This document shows positions 32,270 through 43,838 of a DNA stretch of 64,000 bases, piece by piece; position 1 is the first letter of the stretch, and the number at the start of each line of letters is the position of its first letter. Made by a program: the position numbers and the translations under genes. Under the pieces are notes generated by a model. It had not been told where the DNA came from. It searched no databases and saw only the letters and a program-made list of their open reading frames with translations. Location of the stretch: the NCBI GenBank assembly GCA_015680685.1, contig MNCI01008330.1:100053-164052 (forward strand), read 5' to 3'. The DNA comes from Gnetum montanum (Eukaryota; Streptophyta; Gnetopsida; Gnetales; Gnetaceae).

Positions 32270-34936
32270 TCATCCTAGAAGATGGATTTCCCAAGGAGGA
32301 GTGATTTTAGGTTTGGGGTTAGACCCTTTTGGATGAGGTGGCGATGACCGTGCACGCATAGCGGTGTTAAATTTTGGTGACGAGGTAGGCATAGATGCAG
32401 AGGATGAAGGAGTAGGCTTGGAAGGACCTAGGGTAGTATGTTCCATAGTCGTTTCACCTGTCAGACGCACTTCTCATTTCCTTGAACGAAAAGGCTGTGA
32501 TGTCATCTTATGCTAGTTTTGTGGAATGGGAGAAGTTGAGTGGTTTGGCCCCTGATGATGAATGGTGTTATGGTGTTAGTATGGACAGTGGTGCAGTTTT
32601 GACTATAGAAGGTGCAGGGGAGGATGTACGAGGAGGGAACTTAAGGACAAATGGTTGCTGCAGTGTCTTTTTTGCCGTTGTTAGTGTCACTATGCTACAT
32701 TGAGGTATACGAATCAATTTCATCTAGAACCAATTTCATATAGAACCAATTTCCCCTAATCAATCATCCATTGAATGTCATCTTTTAAGGCCAGACAATA
32801 ATCCATGTTGTGAAGACAAAGTTGGTGGTAGTCATAGAACTGCTCTAGCCTGAAGTTCTTAGGAACTGGAGGCTCATTGGGCATAGCCAACAAGGGGTTC
32901 CCAAGGAGTTCGCAATACCACTGATGTGTTTGGTCACCTCCTTTAACATCTACTTATGTTGAATGTACCCTACCCCTAGCAATTTCTTTAGATGTTCTAA
33001 AGGCTTGAAAAGTAGCAGGGTGTACTTGGAGTGATATTTACGCTTGAAGTTGGGCTTAGGCGAGGTGGGTGCTTCAGGTGCCAACGTGGAGGGTTGGGCA
33101 ACGTTGCTTGGGCTAGGCATGGGGTTAGTTGGTGTTGTGGCCACTTTCTTTTTATTTTTGTTGTTGGGCTTGGCCTTGTTTGCCATGGTGGCCACCATGT
33201 CCATTGCGGCCTTGCCCTTTCCTTTATCCTTTTTAGTATGTTCATTTTTATATGCAACATAGGCCAGATCCCTACTAGCTTTGACTGCATCTTGAATGCT
33301 TTTTGTCTGTGCAAAAAATTGACTGAGGGAGCACTTGGCTAGGTAATACAACTTGGATTTAATGAAATCATTCACTGCCCCCTTGAAGATGGCCAGCAAG
33401 TGGGCCTCCGCGATAGGCTCACGAATCTCATTCAAGGTGGCACTCCATTGCTATATAAACCTCTACACCAAATCTAGTGGATCTTGCTTAACTCCCATTA
33501 ACTAATCTAGTGTGAGTTCGAGCTTCAATTTATACTTGAAGTGAGTCACAAACTCAGTCAGCAACTCCTCTAGTGTTGAGATGGAGGTGCGTGGGAGTGT
33601 GTGGTACCAGTCTAAATCTTTGCCTGTCAGAGACATAGCAAAGATGTGAATGATGGTGTGCGGCCATTATTACAACAACAAAGATTCAGATCTAAATGTG
33701 ACCAAATGTGCATTCAGGTCATCCTCCACATTGTATTTCATAAATTTTGAAAGAGGCATCCTAGGAGGCAGTGTAACCATAGGGACCGCCAGGATGATGG
33801 GGTCGTCATGGTAGAAATCCATAATATGCACCATATCAGAATTGGAGGCTTTGAGGCACCTAACCTCTTTGGTAAGGATCTGGATAAGTTGAAATGCTTG
33901 ATCCAGACTCAGGGACACCACAGATGATTATGGGGTTGCAGGGGAAACCATTGTTTGTGGCATAGTGAGGGTAGCAGCTTGGCTCACAAGGGGGGCTGTT
34001 GGGGCTGACCTTGCAAAGGGTGCTACTGGTGTGGTCCACCACCCAGTGGGTTGTGCTGCTGGAGTGGTTGCTTCTAGTGGTGTTGCAGGGTTGGTCATTT
34101 GCAGGATTGATGGAATGGGCCACAATTCCGCACTTGGTTGCGATACTTGCAGGACTTGGTATGTTTGTTGGTAAGGGTATTACGACATTTGGTGGGGCTG
34201 TGAGGCAGGGAGCAAAGTGACTAGGGTCCACCACATGGTTGGGGTTGGACTTGTCGTTGATGGTGAAATAGATGCAGAAAATGAGATAGGAGCGGAGGCT
34301 CCAGGCAACTGTGAAGTAGACGCGGTGTGTATGTAGGGCAACATGGGCATAACTGATGCCTTGTATGAGGATGGGACGGAATGGGGGGGAGAGTGCCTAT
34401 GTACGAAACTGAGGGAGGCACCTATTAATACATTGAGGGTGAAGGATGGCTACCCATTGCTAATGAAAGCATATATTGAGGTAGATTTGTGGTTATCACA
34501 AAGGGAGCCATTGTGAAAAGGGGGTTTGACTTGAAGGCCATGGCAAAAGGGATGGTCATAGGGTAAGTTTGGCCATTCCCCTTGGACTGGGAGTCTAGAT
34601 CTTCCTGCCCATCCTAGGCCTAGTGATGGCACCACACCAATCCACTGAAACATCAGGGTTAGGAACAAAATCCCTCCCACTCCAATAAAGGAGCTCGAAA
34701 CTGCACTTTTGCTTGAGTTCTTGGCGATCCAGGGGAAAATCTACCTAGATCTTGGCGTAGATAAAGTTGTGATGCTCTGCATTTTATGCCAAGAACTCGG
34801 GTGACAAGTGTCGAATCCTAAGGGATTGGTGTGGTGCCATCACCAGGCAAGGTGGCTACTCAGCACCCATGGTGCTCTGAGCCAAGAAAGAAGCCTCAAG
34901 GCTTGAGGTAGAAATAGTGGTCATTGTTGGAATCAT
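32270..34936 (-). pseudogene. Tat-2 gag (decayed)
   Basis: The probable start ATG is at 34936-34934 (MIPTMTTISTSSLEASF), 225 bases after the primer site. N-terminal NAEHHNFIYAKI matches Tat-F. A Gag-type domain lies around 33640-33330 (DWYHTLPRTSISTLEELLTEF, HFKYKLKLELTL, LNEIREPIAEAHLLAIF). The 161-codon frame at 33435-32950 continues with a basic Lys-rich tail (NEHTKKDKGKGKAAMD, KPNNKNKKK), the likely nucleic-acid binding part. No CCHC knuckle is visible, as is common in this lineage. Several stops break the frame. Confidence 0.82.
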
Positions 34937-35160
34937 CTTACGTACTGAAAAAAGGGAAAATCACAAACTAGAAAACATGGAAATCAAGAGGAGATCGAAG
35001 GCTTTTTTTCCTGCTAGATTCCAAAGGAACCATCATCGTGACCAATCTGCACCACACGATGTGTAAACAACCACAAAAGGGTGTAATGTTTACGCTATTT
35101 TGTGATGGGATACAAAGAGCATGCAGGACTACCGTAGGTCATAGAAAAGGCATCAAAAGG

Positions 35161-35177
35161 ACCTCCTTCTAGTGCCA
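35161..35177 (-). other. Tat-2 primer binding site
   Basis: The minus strand reads TGGCACTAGAAGGAGGT, five bases after the LTR end GGTTGCTACA. The TGG pairs with a tRNA CCA tail. I cannot name the tRNA with confidence. Confidence 0.8.
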
Positions 35178-35182
35178 AAAAC

Positions 35183-37042
35183 TGTAGCAACCAAAAAGCT
35201 CAGTGGTTGGAACACCAAGAGGTTGGTGGGTGAACAGTTTAACCCCAGATCTATGTGAGGGCTGTGCTAGAGAAGAACAGAAACGGGGCACCCTGAACAG
35301 TCTAGTCAATCAAATAGGGACTTAGTCAGTGTATCTTAACCTTATGTAAACATCATTTTGAAAGCAAAACATGTGAGGTAGATTGATGATCAATAAATGT
35401 AGAATGGAGAAAATAATGTAAAACAATGATAATAATAAAGAAATAGCAAAAAAAACTCAGGTGAGAAAATGCACCACCACAAGGTTGCAGATTTGATTAT
35501 TTGCCTTGTTTGAAAGGTATCCAATAGGTCATGCAACGTTGAAGACACACAGAGAACTCAAGGGTAACTAGAATTCTCAAGGGAAATGCCAACTATGCTT
35601 TTTGGAGGCCAACTTAAAAGCCAACTACAACAAGAAGCCAACTATGTTTACCAAGAAGCCAATCAAGAAGCCAACTAGCCAATGCAAAAAGCCAACAAGC
35701 CAACTACTCTTGTTAATGAAAAAATGCCAACTCTTTCAACTAAAAAGCCAATCCTTTGAGCATTATTTGCTAGGGTATTTATAGGACCAGGAGCAAGCAA
35801 GAAATGGGGCTTGGATGCCACGTGTCCTAGACTCCACAAGATGCTAACATGCCTGTACCATGTAGGTGTGTGATGCTGGACATGCACTTGGCTACGCTGT
35901 GACTATACCTCTGGGACTACATGTGCCAAGATCAATGTTCTAACAATGCAAAAAATGGAGCTTACGCTCTAGGACTACATCTTCCTTGCTCTTACGAGCA
36001 GGGTCAAGTGTAGGAACAATGTTTTGGGGGCTAACCAAGGGGTGTGCAAAATGGAGTGAAATTGCTAATTCTGCCAAGGAGATGCCAGAATGAGGAAGAT
36101 TGTTGTCAACAAGTTCTAGAACTACCCAGAGACGTCTTGATGCTTTCATACCAATGTTGTGCTACTCATGTTATTGAGTTCATTGGCATAGCATAAGTGG
36201 CTGCTTTCTACACTGTGCTACGCTATGTAGCGTAGCATAGTGTAGCCACTGGTTTTGACTAGAACTTGTGTTTAAGCTAAAACATTTTTCTAATGCTTAG
36301 TCATGCTAACAACTACAACTTTTATCTTTTGTGTTGGGAAGCCTTTGGACTTGCTAAACTCATGCCTGAAACACCCTTTCTATTTTTGCATTGTTGCTAC
36401 ACTATGTAGTGTAGCACAGCATAGTGGACAGCGTATCCTACTTTTTCATTCAATCCACCATTCTCTAGCAAGAAACTTTGCTCAAGGCTTTGTGCTAAAC
36501 AAGGCAACCGGTTTTGGAGGCCGGAGTGTTTTCCAAGTATAACTTTCTTATTGGAATCATTTGGCAAGTTGGGCCGTTCTACTTCTTCTTTGCTACACTG
36601 TGCTACGCTACATAGCATAGCATAGCATAGCATCCTGCATTGACCAAATCTTCAACTTGTTTTACCATCATTCCATCAATTCTCACTTGGATGATTGAGT
36701 AACTGTCTTTCGAGGGTTGCTACGCTGCATAGCGTAGCGTAGTGTAGCAAACTTCTTCACTACAAAACTTTCCAAACTACTTTGCTTATCCCAAACACTT
36801 TCAGCAACTCCTAGCATAGTTTCTAAGTAGACTGTCAATCGGGTGAATTTTCTAGGTGGGCAGGCCAGAGAGTCCATCAGGCCTATCAACTCTGGAGATA
36901 TAAAACTTGCCAAACTAGACAATCTAATCTTAGTGCCTACATTTTCCTGCTAAACTATCATGATGCTGCACTTGTGGAAGTCCTTGCCCAAATTCCAAGG
37001 TCCTGGTGAGGCATGAAGGTCTTGAAATTTTATGGTGTTTCA
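35183..37042 (-). repeat. Tat-2 5' LTR (1860 bp)
   Basis: Plus-strand ends are TGTAGCAACC and TATGGTGTTTCA. It aligns along its whole length with 17880-19733, with substitutions every few tens of bases and few indels. A minus-strand TATA box, CCTATAAATACCC, lies at about 35772-35785. The CTTAT target duplication follows at 37043-37047. Confidence 0.95.
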
Positions 37043-37047
37043 CTTAT

Positions 37048-38438
37048 GATGTATTCTTTTTCATTTAGATAGATGCATTCAAGGCATTATATTTTGTTAT
37101 TCAAGCATTTGATTTTTGTAATTTCTTCACCATTGGGTTTTTTGATAATGCAAAAATTACTCTTGAAATTGACATTATTTCCTCCATTAGAGACTTGTGA
37201 AACAAAGATGAGAGGGTTGGAAAGATTAGGAACATAATACATACTAGAAATGCTGACCTTTTCCCATTATTTAATTTAACTACACAATCTTCTATTCCTT
37301 CTATGACTAAGTATTTTCTATCTTCAATTTTGATGTTGCCAAGACTATTGTTTATTTTGTAATTTAGAAGATAATTTTTTTAGGAAGTCATGTGATTGGA
37401 GCATCCACTATCCACAATTCAAGAATCTTGCTTTATTTCTTTAACTAAATTGAAGACTACATAATTTTTTGGCTCTTCTTCTTGAGTATCCTTTTGAGAT
37501 GATGAGGGAGTAACTTGTTCTATTTGTAAAGTTTATCCATGTATTATTTCAAAATTGATTCTAGTACAACATTGATCGATAGTATAACCCTTTCTTTTAT
37601 AGAAGTTGAAATATGGTATTGAGTCTTGATCCTATCTATCTTCTAAATTGATTTCATCTACCTCTTCCTCTTTCTCTTGTATTTTGACCACATTTTCTTC
37701 TAAGTTTGTTTCTTGATCTCTATTCTAATAATTGAATCATTTCCTCCCTATGAATCTTCTTTGTCTACCTCTTCCTCTTTGTTTAGATATGTAGGCTTGA
37801 TCATTTTCACTATATTATTTATTATTCTTCATAATGTACAAGGTTCTAACTTGGAAAACTAATTCGTTGATACTAAGCATGTTGAAGTCCTTTAAAAGAG
37901 TAATGTTTTTCATTATGTTTTCAAATCTTGGATCTATGTAAAGATCTTGAATAACTTTGTGAACCTTTTGCCTATTGGTATATCCACAACCATATTCATT
38001 TATTTGTCATAAGCGATCATACATTCTAATATAGAAGCCTTTAACACTTTCATTTCTTCCAATTTCCAAGTTATCAGATTTTTGTTTGTAGATTCGTTGC
38101 TATAGCTGTTGATTTTCCAAGTTTCCCTTATATTATAATTGGAGATTATCCCATAATTCTTTAGCAATAATATGACGACTGTATTTGCTAGAAATAGCTT
38201 ATGAGATACTAGACAATAGCATCATGAGAACCAAATTGTTATTCTTCTTCTTTGTTTCATATTCTACAATTTGCAATATGGTGAAATCTTCAAAATCATG
38301 GATGAATTTGAAACTTGGTTCAAGTAATTTTCAATAGTTATTATATTCAAGAAGGCTTTTCATCATCCTTGTCCATAGGCTGAAATCTTAAGAGCCATTA
38401 AAGATTATGGAGCATCTAGCTATGTCTTTTATGCTCAT
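37048..38438 (-). pseudogene. Copia-1 gag-protease and start of integrase (decayed)
   Basis: The gag start ATG is at 38438-38436 (MSIKDIARCSIIFNGS). Gag landmarks are DFSLWTRMMKSLLEYNNY, AKELWDNLQL, and a degenerate zinc knuckle near 37620-37570 (PYFNFYKRKGYTIDQC, first Cys residues altered). The protease motif WIVDSGCSNHMTS lies at about 37383-37421 and is the hallmark copia DSG site. The frame then runs into the Tat-2 insertion and resumes at 17874. Stops are frequent. Confidence 0.87.
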
Positions 38439-38447
38439 TTTTATATG

Positions 38448-38469
38448 TGAACCTACGATTCTAATACCA
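38448..38469 (-). other. Copia-1 primer binding site (initiator tRNA-Met type)
   Basis: The minus strand reads TGGTATTAGAATCGTAGGTT, close to the TGGTATCAGAGC-type site used by plant copia elements. It lies two bases from the LTR end CCTTCA. Confidence 0.85.
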
Positions 38470-38471
38470 AG

Positions 38472-39855
38472 TGAAGGAATTTCAAGTAGCAAAGCAATTG
38501 CTTAGTTATATTGAGTTCACAAAGAATCAATTGATAAAATTTGTATTTTTGGAAATATTAGGAATTTATCTTCAATTTTGAAAAAGTAATTCCTACAAAA
38601 GATACACAAAAGCTAAGGTTATGTTATGTTCTTTTTAATCTTTCAAAAATTATGATAATTCTGGTAGTGCAAGTTTGAGAGATGATAACTCAAAATTTGT
38701 TAATTTTTGTATGATTACATTTTAGTGAAACCTTATCACAAATATTAGCTTTCAAACAAATCTAATGTCACATCAAATTATTGTGTTATAAGGGATAAAT
38801 GATCTAATCATTGATCATTATTCATTTTGGTAAAAAATTTAGGATTTAGAAAATTTTCCAAATTATAAAGCTAATTTCTCCTGAACTACAATAGATATTG
38901 AATTAACATTTTAGCTACATGTAGCCACATATTCAAACTTTCTAATAAATGTATAATCACTACAAAATGTTGTAAAATAATAAAGATATGATCAAAATAA
39001 TGAATATCCATAATTCTAACTATTCATAATTTGCCAAATAATGAATGTTGATGAATTAATGAATTGATGAAAGATTGATAAAGTGATGATGAAATAGTCA
39101 AATTATTGCTAAAATTATATTGATGATTCCATGATAAAAATTTCAAAGAGATGCCTTGGATATATATATGTGACAAGTGAGGAAAAGTTTACTAAAAATA
39201 ATACAATATAGCCCCAATGATAGAAAAACCTTAAAAATTATATATATATGGATTGGGATCAAAATAACATTATAACTTCTCATCAATCTAGAAGTTTCCT
39301 ATATTTTATTAAAATAAACTCCTATTGTATAATAAAAATAAAAAATTAATCTTCTACTCTAAAAGACCAACAAATTGTATGGTGAAGCAACAACTCAAAA
39401 ATACCAATGAAAATAAATTGCAAACTTAGCCAAGAGAGGAGGAGAAGCTCTTATATAATAGAAACCTAGAAATCAAAGATAATTTTGAGCTTTTCCCCTT
39501 AGATATTTATAGTTTTTAGGTTTGTAACAAAAGTTGTATGATGTTGTATAGGATGAGGTAGTAGAGCACATGAAATAGTGACAATAATACATCACCACTC
39601 ATCAAAATAAGCCAAAACTATAGGTTTACATGCACAAAAATAACTTTATACATTTAGGTTTACATGCACAAAAATAACTTTATACATTTAGGTTTACAAA
39701 AGTATTTAAAAATCACCACTAGATATCTCATCATTCTTCCATGACTAAATTATGCTAGTCCCTTAGCTTACAATAACAAATATTAAACTAGACATGACTT
39801 GACTTATGTTTGATATTGACCAGTTACAACAAGATATGACACAAGACATAACATC
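38472..39855 (-). repeat. Copia-1 5' LTR (right boundary uncertain)
   Basis: The plus strand starts TGAAGGAATTTC next to the primer site. A minus-strand TATA box, ACTATAAATATC, lies at about 39497-39511. The right end near 39855 (GACATAACATCA) is inferred from a TG/CA pair and a purine-rich AGGTGGGAAGT on the minus strand beside it. No second copy is available to confirm it. Inside is a 34-bp direct repeat (39621-39699). Confidence 0.5.
39621..39699. repeat. 34-bp tandem repeat, 2.3 copies
   Basis: TAGGTTTACATGCACAAAAA plus 14 more bases starts at 39621 and again at 39655, with a partial third copy at 39689. Confidence 0.9.
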
Positions 39856-40069
39856 AACTTCCCACCTAAAGAAGAAGCATAAGAAGGTGGTGGTTATGGT
39901 GAAGTAACTCTTGGCATGTTTGATGTGTACTAAAGGTATAGTAGATATCTTTAAAATTATTCTTCTAAGCTTAACACCCTTTCTTGAAGAATCCTACTTT
40001 GGTTTCGCATCAATCCTTGGTCCTATAATTGTAGATGACATAGTTTCTTTCTCTCTTGTTTGCATTGCT

Positions 40070-40090
40070 TATGATACCAACTTACTTACA
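40070..40090 (-). other. Possible second copia-type primer binding site
   Basis: The minus strand reads TTGGTATCATAAGCAATGC, resembling TGGTATCAGAGC. No homologous gag or LTR pair is seen around it, so it may be chance or the relic of another element. Confidence 0.25.
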
Positions 40091-42604
40091 TGAGCTCATG
40101 TTGCATGAGTTCCAACCTTCTCTTAGACATTCTTTGGATCAATGAACTACCAATGAATCATTTGACTTTGCACCTAGTGGTTGTTACTATACATGTCCCT
40201 CACTTGATATTTGGTGAATGAAATCTATGACCTCTAAATCTTCTTAGTTAGGGAGGTTTAGTTGGAATACGTTTAATTGTTAGTTTGAGTGTTACTTTTA
40301 GTTCAACTAGTTCTAGGATGGAAGCCAAAGGTTCTTCACGTTTCTTTAATCGTGATCTTTAATGCATGAAACACAATTTTTTTAACCTGATTTGCTATGA
40401 AAAATGCAAAAGAATCATTTAAGTTCCTTGAGATTCTATACATCCATCACAAAAAAATACATGTGAAACATTATCACAATTGAGATTCTAACGCATGCAA
40501 ATATGAAAAATGTGAGAGAAAATTACTTTTTAAAAAATCATACCTAATTTTGTCCCTCTTCCCCATGACTAAGGTACAAGATAGTTGGCTTGAACAAGGA
40601 GAGCAAGCTTTACCACCAAAGAACAAAGGCACAATGATAAAATACACTACAAGATAAAGTTCTAAACATTAATTAGTGATGAAAAATTATAAGAATTTAG
40701 TTATTTGGATGATCAACAATGAAGAATGAGAGAAAATTGATTTTAAAAATAAAGAGAAAATAACAAAAATCAAGACAAAATGATGAGAGAATTAGACAAA
40801 ATGAAAAACAAATAAAAAAATATGGTAAAAGACTAGAAAACTAGGGAAAACAGGAAAAAACCAGGAAATTGGAGAAAACGATGAAAATGCAAGAAAAAGT
40901 GGCAAAAGCCTAAGGAAAATGACCCAAAAAATGAAAGATGACAATAAAAAAAAAAGGGGAAAACAGAAAAATGGGAGAAACCTGATTTTTGAATGCAACA
41001 AAATGTGAAGAAAATAGATAAAAAATAAAATGTAACCTATTTTTTCATTTAATATATAAAATATATATTTATTTTTTATAATAATAAAAAAATAAGAAAA
41101 TCAAATTAATATAAAAAAAATAAATATAAACATGGTTCAAGAGGGAAGAGTGGCTTGCATGTGGTGGGGAGAGGAAGGATAGGTGGCACACCGTAGTGAG
41201 AAGAGATATGCGTTCTTTTGTTTTTTATATTTTTAACATATATTTTTTAATTTATATATTACCTTTTTAAAAAAACATAGATAGTGCGACACCGCACTTG
41301 CACTTTTAAAAAAATTTTAAATTAATTTTAATTTTTTATTATTATATGTATTCTATTTTATTATTATGATTTTAAGCACATGCAACCCACGAGTGGTGTA
41401 CACATGCACAAATTAGTTTTTTAAAAAATAAATATGGGGAAATATCAAAAAAGCACCACGAAAAGGTAAAAGTAACACCTTAAAAATTACATAAAAAGAA
41501 AATAAAAACTAAAAATACCATCATGGTCACCTAAATTCCCAAATCAAGGTGCACAAAGTCTATACGAAAATTTCTCAATACATTTGATTATCATGCTTTT
41601 TGTTACTAAAACTAAAACTAGTTTAGCTGTATATTTATAATATATATCTATTATTTGGTTGAAAGAATTTTATATATTTTACAAATTAATAAAATCTCAA
41701 ATTGATTAATTGAGAATTGATATTTATACTGAAAACCGTTGATGTCAACATCAATAGTAATAAATAGTATCAATCTTCGAGAAAAATTAGATTCATTAAA
41801 AAAAAAAATCAAATCTTTAAAAACCAAATAGAAAACAAAGAAGGATGTAACTCAGAGAAAGACCTATGAAATAAAAACATAGGGAAAATAGAAAAGATAT
41901 AACCTAAAGATCTTTGTTTTATTCAGGAATATTGTTACCATTGAGGTAATAGGATCGTTCAAAAGATCTGGTAGTAAGTTTATTAACAATATTCTATTAT
42001 TATTATTATTTGAAACACTTTTAAAAAAAATGAAAGAATACAGTTTAGACTACTTGCACGGTTGCTCAACTAATGGTACCATGAAAGCATTTGTCACATT
42101 GAAAATTACTAATTTATATAACAATCTTCACACTAAGGAACCTGGTTTCACTGCAAAAAAAAAAAAAAAAAAGCAATAATTTTGTAAACCATGCATGCAA
42201 TAATTTTCACACTTTTTTTATTTTTTTTATAACATAATTTTCTTGCACATTTTAAAGATTGCAGAGTCCTTCATGTTGCAGACGCAAAATCATTTTCTCA
42301 CATTTTTAAAAAAAAATTGTGATCTTAAAAGTGCAACATTACTGTACTTAATGTGGGCTCTAATAATTTTCTAGCATTTTCTTTATTATATTAAATCTGT
42401 TAACAACCATTTGAATGCCAAAGCGCTCACCACTGTTACGTCCTATTGTTTTGCTTGAGCAAATGTTTTGTTGTTTCACTTAAAACTTATCAAATTGTCT
42501 CCTACGGCAACTCATAGATATTACCATACTCATAAATTTGAGCATTATTCTTCAATTTCCAATCAGGAATGAAGAACCACAAATATTTGTTAAATTACAC
42601 ATCA
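40091..42604. other. AT-rich intergenic DNA, no gene seen
   Basis: Very AT-rich, with long A and T runs (an 18-A run near 42155) and poor, short open frames. Only weak features are visible: an A-rich block at 40790-41130. It may be a degraded element, but I see no domain, primer site or LTR pair. Confidence 0.5.
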
Positions 42605-42702
42605 ATCATCAATATTGTAATCTTAGTTTATTGGGTTTGGCAATGGTAAAAAAATCATCAATATTGTAATCTTAGTTTATTGGGTTTGGCAATGGTAAAA
42701 AA
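42605..42702. repeat. 49-bp direct tandem duplication
   Basis: ATCATCAATATTGTAATCTT plus 29 more bases occurs at 42605 and again at 42654, almost identical. It looks recent compared with the surrounding decay, or could be an assembly duplication. Confidence 0.9.
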
Positions 42703-42818
42703 GGCCATAGGAAATTAAGAAGTCCAAACTCTTAAAACAATGTGTGTGGCAATAACCATTGGGTGGTGGGAAATGTGGGCATTCATGGCTACCAGGTGGT
42801 GGAAGAGTTACGCGGGAG

Positions 42819-43838
42819 TTACATGCAGCAATAGAAATGGTGGCTATTTAGGGCAGCAGTTACCACAGAATGTGTGGCATTTTGGTAGTTACTATAGCGG
42901 CCTGCAAACGTGAGTAATGGCAACAAAACATGGTTGCCATCATAAATGCAGGTGATGGCTGAAACCGACAGGTTCATGCAGTGGTGGTGGCTGGTGTTAC
43001 AGGGGTGCCACTTACTCCAACAGCCCAACATGTAGCTATAAATCAATGTCTCTGGCACACAATTTGAGAGGAGGCAGGGGCTCTTTCTATCGATCTTGAG
43101 GGGCCTTCTCTCTTCCCTGTCACCAAGGCAAACACTGCTCAAAGGAGGCGATGGTCTCTTTCTGTTCTTCTCTGGTCCAAAAACTAGAAACAACAGTTTC
43201 TCTTTCTTGAAAGGAGGATCTAGGGTCTCCATAGAAACTGGGGTAGAGCCTCTTCTCTGTTCTAGTCTGCACAATAAGTAGACAACTTCCTAGGACAAAT
43301 GGTATCTTTTCAGTGGAGGTGGCTTCCTTGGGAGTTGGGAGTCTTTCCGGCAACTGTAGGAGGGTTCTCTCTCTTATTTCTATGTGCAACAATGTAGGCA
43401 ACGTAGCCCATGCATAGGACGTGAGACATGCAATTTTCTTTGAGTTGGCAGCTTGTCTCAATGGTGCAAACATGGGTGGACAACCTTTCTCTCTACGATG
43501 GCATACAAAAGGTGGCAGATAGTAGCAAGCTTTGAGTGATTGTAGTTGTTTCCCTGTGGTGGGTAGTCTCTCTCTCTTTCTCCTCCTCCTCACTCCTTCT
43601 TTCTCTCTACAATGGTGGCATTCTAGGCAATGCATGTGGCTGGCAAAATGGTGAACGATCTCTCTCATTTTCCTTTTGGCTCCTTGGCATGCAAGCAACC
43701 TTCCCCTCTCACATTGTACTAGCTACAACAATGGTGCCAGAGAGGCAGTACCTTTTCTCGATAGTCTCTCTCTCTTTCTCTCTCCCTTCCTCTTTCACGA
43801 CAATCGTGGTCTTCCTGCCCAATAGTGAACACCATTGA
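42819..43838. other. GC-richer island with overlapping open frames, unassigned
   Basis: It contains the longest N-free open frame of the window, 192 codons on the minus strand (43698-43120), plus 151 codons at 43274-42819 (minus) and 100 codons at 43536-43838 (plus). The 192-codon product is basic and Cys/His-containing near the start (HCLECHHCREKEG), with no domain I recognise. The DNA contains CT-rich runs (CTCTCTCTCTTT) and loosely repeated GGCAAYG/CAATGGTGGC segments, which can keep frames open by chance. I do not claim a gene. Confidence 0.35.

Larger units (their letters stand above)
17880..37042 (-). mobile_element. Tat-2: 19.2 kb Tat-type Ty3/gypsy retrotransposon, both LTRs present
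   Basis: Two LTRs of 1854 and 1860 bp, alignable end to end, flank the element, with CTTAT target duplications at 17875-17879 and 37043-37047. On the minus strand the order is 5' LTR (37042-35183), primer site, gag, protease, array, a gene on the opposite strand, array, RT, RNase H, integrase, 3' array, 3' UTR, polypurine tract and 3' LTR (19733-17880). The unusual part is the roughly 6 kb block between protease and RT. All coding regions carry stops. Confidence 0.95.
16075..39855 (-). mobile_element. Copia-1: Ty1/copia element interrupted by Tat-2 and cut by Ath-I
   Basis: The minus-strand order from the right is LTR, primer site TGGTATTAGAATCG, gag, zinc knuckle, protease, integrase (split by Tat-2 at 17879/37043), then reverse transcriptase up to the Ath-I junction at 16074. 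Integrase before RT is diagnostic of Ty1/copia. Perfect CTTAT duplications at 17875-17879 and 37043-37047 prove the split. The RT 3' part, RNase H and 3' LTR are not in the window. Confidence 0.88.

Noticed and set aside
33031-33342. Plus-strand hydrophobic frames (also 33044-33262, 33965-34220)
   Set aside because: Shadows of the Tat-2 gag Lys/Pro-rich coding strand; apparent membrane-like composition is the antisense of Lys codons.
39911-40093. Plus-strand 60-codon frame
   Set aside because: Short, no domain, in AT-rich sequence next to a possible primer site on the other strand.
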